Assembly: GCF_014192225.1 (NCBI RefSeq)
Contig: NZ_JACHXS010000008.1
Coordinates: 248,001-312,000 of the forward strand
Source of the DNA: Pseudoduganella umbonata
GTDB lineage: Bacteria; Pseudomonadota; Gammaproteobacteria; Burkholderiales; Burkholderiaceae_D
Length of the DNA: 64,000 bases
Reading direction: 5' to 3'
Part shown: one piece after another, positions 60,168 to 64,000 of the stretch
Layout: each line of letters begins with the position of its first letter
How positions within the stretch are numbered: position 1 is the first letter of the stretch
Position numbers and translations under genes: made by a program
Notes under the pieces: generated by a model
Database searches by the model: none
Told to the model about the DNA's origin: nothing
The model's input: only the letters and a program-made list of their open reading frames with translations

Positions 60168-61415
60168 ATGTCCTCATCCAACGGCTTTGCCGTCCTGCGT
60201 CACCGTAATTTCTCGTTCTACCTGTCCGCCCGCATCCTCGGCACGCTTGCCGTGCAGATGCAGAACGTCGCCGTCGGCTGGCAGGTCTATTCGATGACCC
60301 ACAACCTGTTCTACCTCGGCATGATCGGCCTGGCGCAGTTCGCGCCGTTCCTGCTGCTGATCCTGCCGGCCGGCCACGTGGCCGACCGCTACAACCGCCG
60401 CAACATCGTCACCGCCTGCCTGGCCACGCAACTGCTCGTCGGCCTGCTGCTGCTCGCGTTCGCCCACAGCGCGATGCACCTCGTCTGGCCCGTGTTCGCC
60501 GTGCTCGTGCTGTTCGGCAGCGCGCGCGCATTCATGGGGCCGGCCACCCAGGCGATGCTGGTCAACCTGGTGCCCCAGCAGGATCTCAGCAAGGCCGTCG
60601 CGCTGTCGTCGTCGAGTTTCCACGTCGCCGTGATCCTCGGTCCCACGCTGGGCGGCCTGCTGTACATCCACGGCCCGATCGCCGTGTATACAGTCGCCGC
60701 CACGCTGCTGCTGCTGGCGACCGTGCTGATGGCGCTGACCAAGGCGCCGCCGCAGGCCAGCAACCGCGAGCCGGCCACCTGGCACAGCGTGCTGGAGGGC
60801 CTGCGCTTCGTGATGTCGCGCCCGATCGTGCTGGGCGCGATTTCGCTGGACCTGTTCGCCGTGCTGTTCGGCGGCGCCACGGCACTGCTGCCGGCGCTGG
60901 CCCACGACGTGCTGCACGTGGGCCCGACCGGCCTGGGCCTGCTGCGTACCGCGCCGGGTGCCGGCGCGGCGCTGTGCTCGATCGCGCTGGCGTTCTTTCC
61001 CATCACGCGCCGGGTCGGCGCCTGGATGTTCGGCGGCGTCGCCGTGTTCGGTATCGGCACCGTGGTGCTCGGCACCACGACCACCTTCGCCGTCGCCCTC
61101 GCCTGCCTGCTGCTGATGGGCGCCGGGGACATGATCAGCGTCTACGTGCGGCACCTGCTGGTGCAGTTCGAGACGCCGGATGCGATCCGCGGCCGCGTCA
61201 GCGCCGTCAACTCCGTGTTCATCGGCGCCTCGAACGAACTGGGCGAATTCGAATCCGGCGTCACGGCCGGCTGGATGGGCCTGTCGCGCGCCATTGTCTT
61301 CGGCGGCGCCGCCACCCTCGTCGTGACGGGTGCGTGGATCAAGCTGTTCCCCGTGCTGGCGAAGATGGACCGTTTCCCCCATCACGAGAAAGAACTGGCC
61401 GAACAGGCGAAGTAA
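60168..61415 (+). CDS. MFS exporter (EntS-like)
   Basis: A 415-residue 12-helix transporter. It begins FAVLRHRNFSFYLSARILGT, with AVQMQNVAVGWQVYSMT, AGHVADRYNRRNIVTACLAT and VQFETPDAIRGRVSAVNSVF, characteristic of the EntS/enterobactin-exporter branch. Substrate unknown; no siderophore genes are nearby. Confidence 0.87.
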   Translation: MSSSNGFAVLRHRNFSFYLSARILGTLAVQMQNVAVGWQVYSMTHNLFYLGMIGLAQFAPFLLLILPAGHVADRYNRRNIVTACLATQLLVGLLLLAFAHSAMHLVWPVFAVLVLFGSARAFMGPATQAMLVNLVPQQDLSKAVALSSSSFHVAVILGPTLGGLLYIHGPIAVYTVAATLLLLATVLMALTKAPPQASNREPATWHSVLEGLRFVMSRPIVLGAISLDLFAVLFGGATALLPALAHDVLHVGPTGLGLLRTAPGAGAALCSIALAFFPITRRVGAWMFGGVAVFGIGTVVLGTTTTFAVALACLLLMGAGDMISVYVRHLLVQFETPDAIRGRVSAVNSVFIGASNELGEFESGVTAGWMGLSRAIVFGGAATLVVTGAWIKLFPVLAKMDRFPHHEKELAEQAK

Positions 61416-61501
61416 GCCTTGAAAACCCGGCAATGTGCTGCACTTAACAACAAAAGGGACCTGTACGACGTAACATCGCACCTACACAACGAGGAGGAAA
61501 C

Positions 61502-61870
61502 ATGCAAGTTCAAGTCAATACCGACAAGGCCATCACCCATGACGTCAACCTGGAAAACCACGTGGAAAGCGTGGTGCGCTCGGCGCTCGAGCGCTTCGGC
61601 GAGCAGGTCACCCGGGTCGAAGTCCACCTGGGCGACAACAACAGCAGCCACAAGTCGGGCCCGAACGACAAGCGCTGCATGATGGAAGCCCGCGTGGCCG
61701 GCATTCCGCCGATCGCCGTGACGGACCAGGCCGGCGACCTGCACCAGGCCATCACCGGGGCATCCGGCAAGCTGGTGCGTGCGCTCGATACCGCCATCGG
61801 CAAGCGCAGCGACGTCAAGCACAACACGCCCGTTGCCGACCTGGTGCAGCCGGACCCCGTCGACGACTGA
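61502..61870 (+). CDS. HPF/RaiA-family ribosome-associated protein
   Basis: A 122-residue protein with the sigma-54 modulation/S30EA fold pattern: VESVVRSALERFGEQVTRVE, VHLGDNNSSHKSGPNDKRCM, AVTDQAGDLHQAITGASGKL. It binds stalled ribosomes or limits translation under stress, by family. GAGGAGGAAAC lies directly upstream of the ATG. Short form without the long C-terminal dimer domain. Confidence 0.8.
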   Translation: MQVQVNTDKAITHDVNLENHVESVVRSALERFGEQVTRVEVHLGDNNSSHKSGPNDKRCMMEARVAGIPPIAVTDQAGDLHQAITGASGKLVRALDTAIGKRSDVKHNTPVADLVQPDPVDD

Positions 61871-61885
61871 CCGGCAGGATCGCGG

Positions 61886-62665
61886 TCAGCGCGCCGCGGC
61901 AAGTTCACGCAGGTACGCCAGCCCGTCCAGCGCGCGGCTGCCGTACCACGACATCATCTCCCCATCCACCAGCTGCACCGGCTTGCCGAGCTGCTTTTCC
62001 AGCGCATCGGCATGCGCTTCCGTAAAGCGGTACGGCTCGGTGGACAGCAGTACCTGGTCGATGTCCGCCACCAGCGCCGCATTCCAGTCGAAGCGGGGAT
62101 AGCGGCCGGCGCCCAGCGCCGGTACGCTCCAGCCGATTTCCGCCAGCATCGCCGCGATATACGTGTCGCGCGACACCGTCATCCACGGGTCTTGCCAGAT
62201 GCAGTACAGCACGCGCTGCGGCGGTCCTTTCGGCATGGCGCGCAAGGCGGCCAATGCCGCGGCAAACGCATCGCACCAGCGCGCCGCCGCCTCGTCCGCG
62301 CAAAATACCCCGCCCAGCAGGCGCGCCAGCGCAAGATTGTCTTCCGGACGCAGCGGGTGAGTGACGATCACGTTCGGCACGAATCCGGCCAGCAGGTCGA
62401 CGGTGGGCTTTTCGTTTTCGTCGATGTTGACCACCACGTGCGTCGGCGCCAGGGCGCGCAGCTTGTCCAGGTTGACATCCTTGGTGCCGCCGACCTTAGC
62501 AATGCCGCGCACCACGTCGCGCGGGTGGATGCAGAAGCCGGTCCGGCCCACCAGTTGCCGCGCCAGTCCGAGGGTGCACAGCAGTTCGGTAATCGACGGC
62601 ACCAGCGAAACGATGCGGGCATCCGGATCGGGCCGGTGCGCACGGCCGAGGGCATCGGTAAACAT
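61886..62665 (-). CDS. BtuF-like helical-backbone metal receptor protein without signal peptide
   Basis: A 259-residue protein with the fold of cobalamin/iron substrate-binding proteins: RIVSLVPSITELLCTLGLAR, VVGRTGFCIHPR-like region, VGGTKDVNLDKLRALAPTHV, LYCIWQDPWMTVSRDTYIAA. Its N-terminus (MFTDALGRAHRPDPDARIVS) has no signal peptide, unlike transported BtuF. No ABC transporter genes are adjacent. A cytoplasmic role or a missing export signal cannot be decided. Confidence 0.75.
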   Translation of the reverse strand: MFTDALGRAHRPDPDARIVSLVPSITELLCTLGLARQLVGRTGFCIHPRDVVRGIAKVGGTKDVNLDKLRALAPTHVVVNIDENEKPTVDLLAGFVPNVIVTHPLRPEDNLALARLLGGVFCADEAAARWCDAFAAALAALRAMPKGPPQRVLYCIWQDPWMTVSRDTYIAAMLAEIGWSVPALGAGRYPRFDWNAALVADIDQVLLSTEPYRFTEAHADALEKQLGKPVQLVDGEMMSWYGSRALDGLAYLRELAAAR

Positions 62666-62765
62666 AATGTAATTGGGAAATTAAATGTAATGTGTTGAAA
62701 CAAGTTGGGGCACGGTCCCGTGCCTTGCATGCGCTATCATGGCATGACTTCCTGGAACCTCCGCC

Positions 62766-63725
62766 GTGAAACTACTCAGCACTTTCGCCGCTTCTTCACA
62801 CGACCTCGCTACCCTGCAACTGTTTCGCGACGCCGATACGGCCAGCGCCGCCGCGTTGCTGGCGGACTGCCCGGTAATGCTGGCGGCCCCGGGCGAAGTG
62901 GTATCGGACCCCGCCGTTCCCCGCCTCGTGATCGTGCTGCGCGGCGCGCTGGCCGATGCCACCGGCGACGGCGCCACCACGAAGATCCTGCCGGGAGAAA
63001 GCACCGGCGAACAATCGGTGCTCGATGGCGAAACCGACCTGTCGGGCCTGGCGGCACTGGAAGAAAGCGAACTGCTGCTGGTCGATGCGGACCTGGCATG
63101 GCGCCTGATCGAGGAAGCCGACGGGGTGGCCCGCAACCTGCTGCGGCTGCTGTCGTTCCGCATCCGCGCCGCCAGCATGCAATTACGCCGGCGGCAAAAG
63201 CTGGGCGAATTCTACCGCCAGCTGTCGTTGAACGATGGCTTGACGGGTTTGTACAACCGGGCCTGGCTGAACGACGTGCTGCCACGGCTCGTCGCCACGG
63301 CCCATGCGACCCGCGCGCCGCTGTCGCTGGTCATGCTCGACCTCGACCGTTTCAAGCAGTTCAACGACCATCACGGCCACCTGCAGGGCGACAGCGCGCT
63401 GCGCATCGCCGCGCACGTGCTGGCCGGCGCGCTGCGCCCCACCGATTTCGCCGTGCGCTACGGCGGCGAGGAACTGATGGTCATCCTGCCCGACACGCCG
63501 GGCCCGGTGGCGGCCGGCGTGGCCGAGCGGCTGTGCGAACGCATGCGCGAAGCGATCGTGTTCGACGACATGCGGCTGCCGCTGCCACACGTCACCGCGT
63601 CGTTCGGCGTGGCTTCGCTGCAGGAGTCGCAGGGCGACCATGCGCTGATCGCGGCCGCCGACGGGGCGCTCTACCGCGCCAAGGCGGCCGGGCGCGACCG
63701 GGTGGTCGTGGCCTCGGGAGCCTAG
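62766..63725 (+). CDS. Diguanylate cyclase with N-terminal cNMP-binding-like domain
   Basis: A 319-residue protein. Residues about 10-130 look like a cyclic-nucleotide-binding-type sensor (PRLVIVLRGALADATGDG, ILPGESTGEQSVLDGE), followed by a helical linker (LGEFYRQLSLNDGLTGLYNR). The GGDEF domain has LDLDRFKQFNDHHGH and the active GGEEL signature in FAVRYGGEELMVILPD, so it should make c-di-GMP. The start is GTG; the nearest in-frame ATG would remove part of the sensor domain. Membrane helices absent. Confidence 0.87.
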   Translation: MKLLSTFAASSHDLATLQLFRDADTASAAALLADCPVMLAAPGEVVSDPAVPRLVIVLRGALADATGDGATTKILPGESTGEQSVLDGETDLSGLAALEESELLLVDADLAWRLIEEADGVARNLLRLLSFRIRAASMQLRRRQKLGEFYRQLSLNDGLTGLYNRAWLNDVLPRLVATAHATRAPLSLVMLDLDRFKQFNDHHGHLQGDSALRIAAHVLAGALRPTDFAVRYGGEELMVILPDTPGPVAAGVAERLCERMREAIVFDDMRLPLPHVTASFGVASLQESQGDHALIAAADGALYRAKAAGRDRVVVASGA

Positions 63726-63890
63726 CCGTCACTCGACGTTGAGCCGGTCCGGTCAGAGACCCCTGCTCCCCCCTGTTTCATGCTCGGCTTTACCTGCCCT
63801 TGCCCGCCTTGACCGCGGATGCCGGAGCGAAGACGCGCAGGCAGCGCGATGCTGCCTGAAGCTGCGCCGGCTGTTTTCACATTTTCAGTT

Positions 63891-63909
63891 TTTTCACGAT
63901 CCGTGAAAA
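63891..63909. promoter_or_regulatory. TTTTCACG-N3-CGTGAAAA palindrome near the right edge
   Basis: A perfect inverted repeat with 8-base arms and a 3-base centre, in an AT-rich stretch about 65 bases before a possible gene start. It looks like a regulator binding site. Confidence 0.45.
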
Positions 63910-63973
63910 TCGATATTTATTGAAAGACCACTCGATCCTTCCTATCTCGGAGTCCGTGAACAAGGGAAATGAA

Positions 63974-64000
63974 ATGCGCGAACCTCGAGTACGTGGCATC
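63974..64000 (+). CDS. Possible start of a gene cut by the window edge
   Basis: An ATG at 63974 (MREPRVRGI) follows AAGGGA at 63962-63967 at normal spacing. An alternative ATG five bases earlier is in another frame. Only nine codons are visible, so function cannot be stated. The rest of 63726-63973 holds the palindrome and no other recognised feature. Confidence 0.3.

Noticed and set aside
60168..61415. Siderophore export role for the EntS-like MFS protein
   Set aside because: No siderophore biosynthesis or uptake genes are adjacent, so only the transporter family is stated.

Overview
The window is 64 kb of a high-GC genome that looks like a chitin-degrading betaproteobacterium of the Massilia / Duganella type (Oxalobacteraceae). 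The evidence is the S16-RimM-TrmD-L19 block, a DUF3579 protein, a PEP-CTERM-like protein, a CobD/CbiB-like membrane protein outside any cobalamin cluster, a large TonB-dependent receptor with sugar-responsive GntR regulators, and many GC-rich intergenic palindromes (GGGGTCTGACCCC, GGGACTGTCCC, GTGTCGGACACC). Species assignment is inference. No tRNA, rRNA or CRISPR array was recognised.

1-7.6 kb: the 5' part of a bufferin-type copper-binding RiPP locus (bufA plus its MNIO/DUF692 enzyme, cut by the window edge), a YjfB-like protein, mobB, a GspA/GspB pair without the rest of a type II secretion system, small secreted proteins and a long DUF2807 repeat protein. 7.6-8.7 kb: a complete IS1595-type insertion sequence with inverted repeats and a near-perfect 8-bp target duplication. 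8.9-23.2 kb: a chitin/GlcNAc island. The inner block is GlcNAc kinase, GntR regulator, NagA, SIS-type glucosamine-6-P deaminase, GH3 hexosaminidase and an AmpG-like MFS carrier. The outer block is a TonB receptor, a cupin-like protein, a GH18 chitinase and a second GntR regulator. Both promoter regions carry TGGTAT/ATACCA half-sites, so they probably form one regulon. Together they can take chitin from extracellular cleavage through outer- and inner-membrane import to fructose-6-P.

23.2-35.3 kb: a serine hydrolase, an M16 peptidase, DUF3579, the CobD-like protein, a NUDIX CoA pyrophosphatase, the rpsP-rimM-trmD-rplS operon, a TM2 protein, a glycine-zipper protein and a secreted glycosidase-like protein with an inserted carbohydrate-binding domain. 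35.3-47.5 kb: LysE exporter, a 7 x 59-bp minisatellite beside a possible gene remnant, acyl-CoA dehydrogenase, etfA-etfB, a TusA-like protein, a GT14 glycosyltransferase, alaS, a GDPD phosphodiesterase and an MFS/LysR divergent pair. 48.6-51.2 kb: a four-gene operon of a minimal J-domain protein and three unrecognised proteins, the last three coupled by ATGA overlaps. 51.3-57.1 kb: glnS, an orphan CHASE-type histidine kinase, then the most unusual feature: two adjacent paralogues with a nearly identical ~125-residue GRDP/DUF1399-like N-terminal domain followed by different peptide arrays, seven (T)AWSAR motifs in one and thirteen (T)AYSGR motifs in the other, both ending in FYTERPRL. They resemble multi-core peptide precursors, but no modifying enzyme is adjacent. 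57.2-64 kb: small HTH protein, SDR protein, 2Fe-2S flavin reductase, MFS exporter, HPF-like protein, a metal-receptor-like protein without a signal peptide, a diguanylate cyclase, and possibly the start of another gene at the edge.
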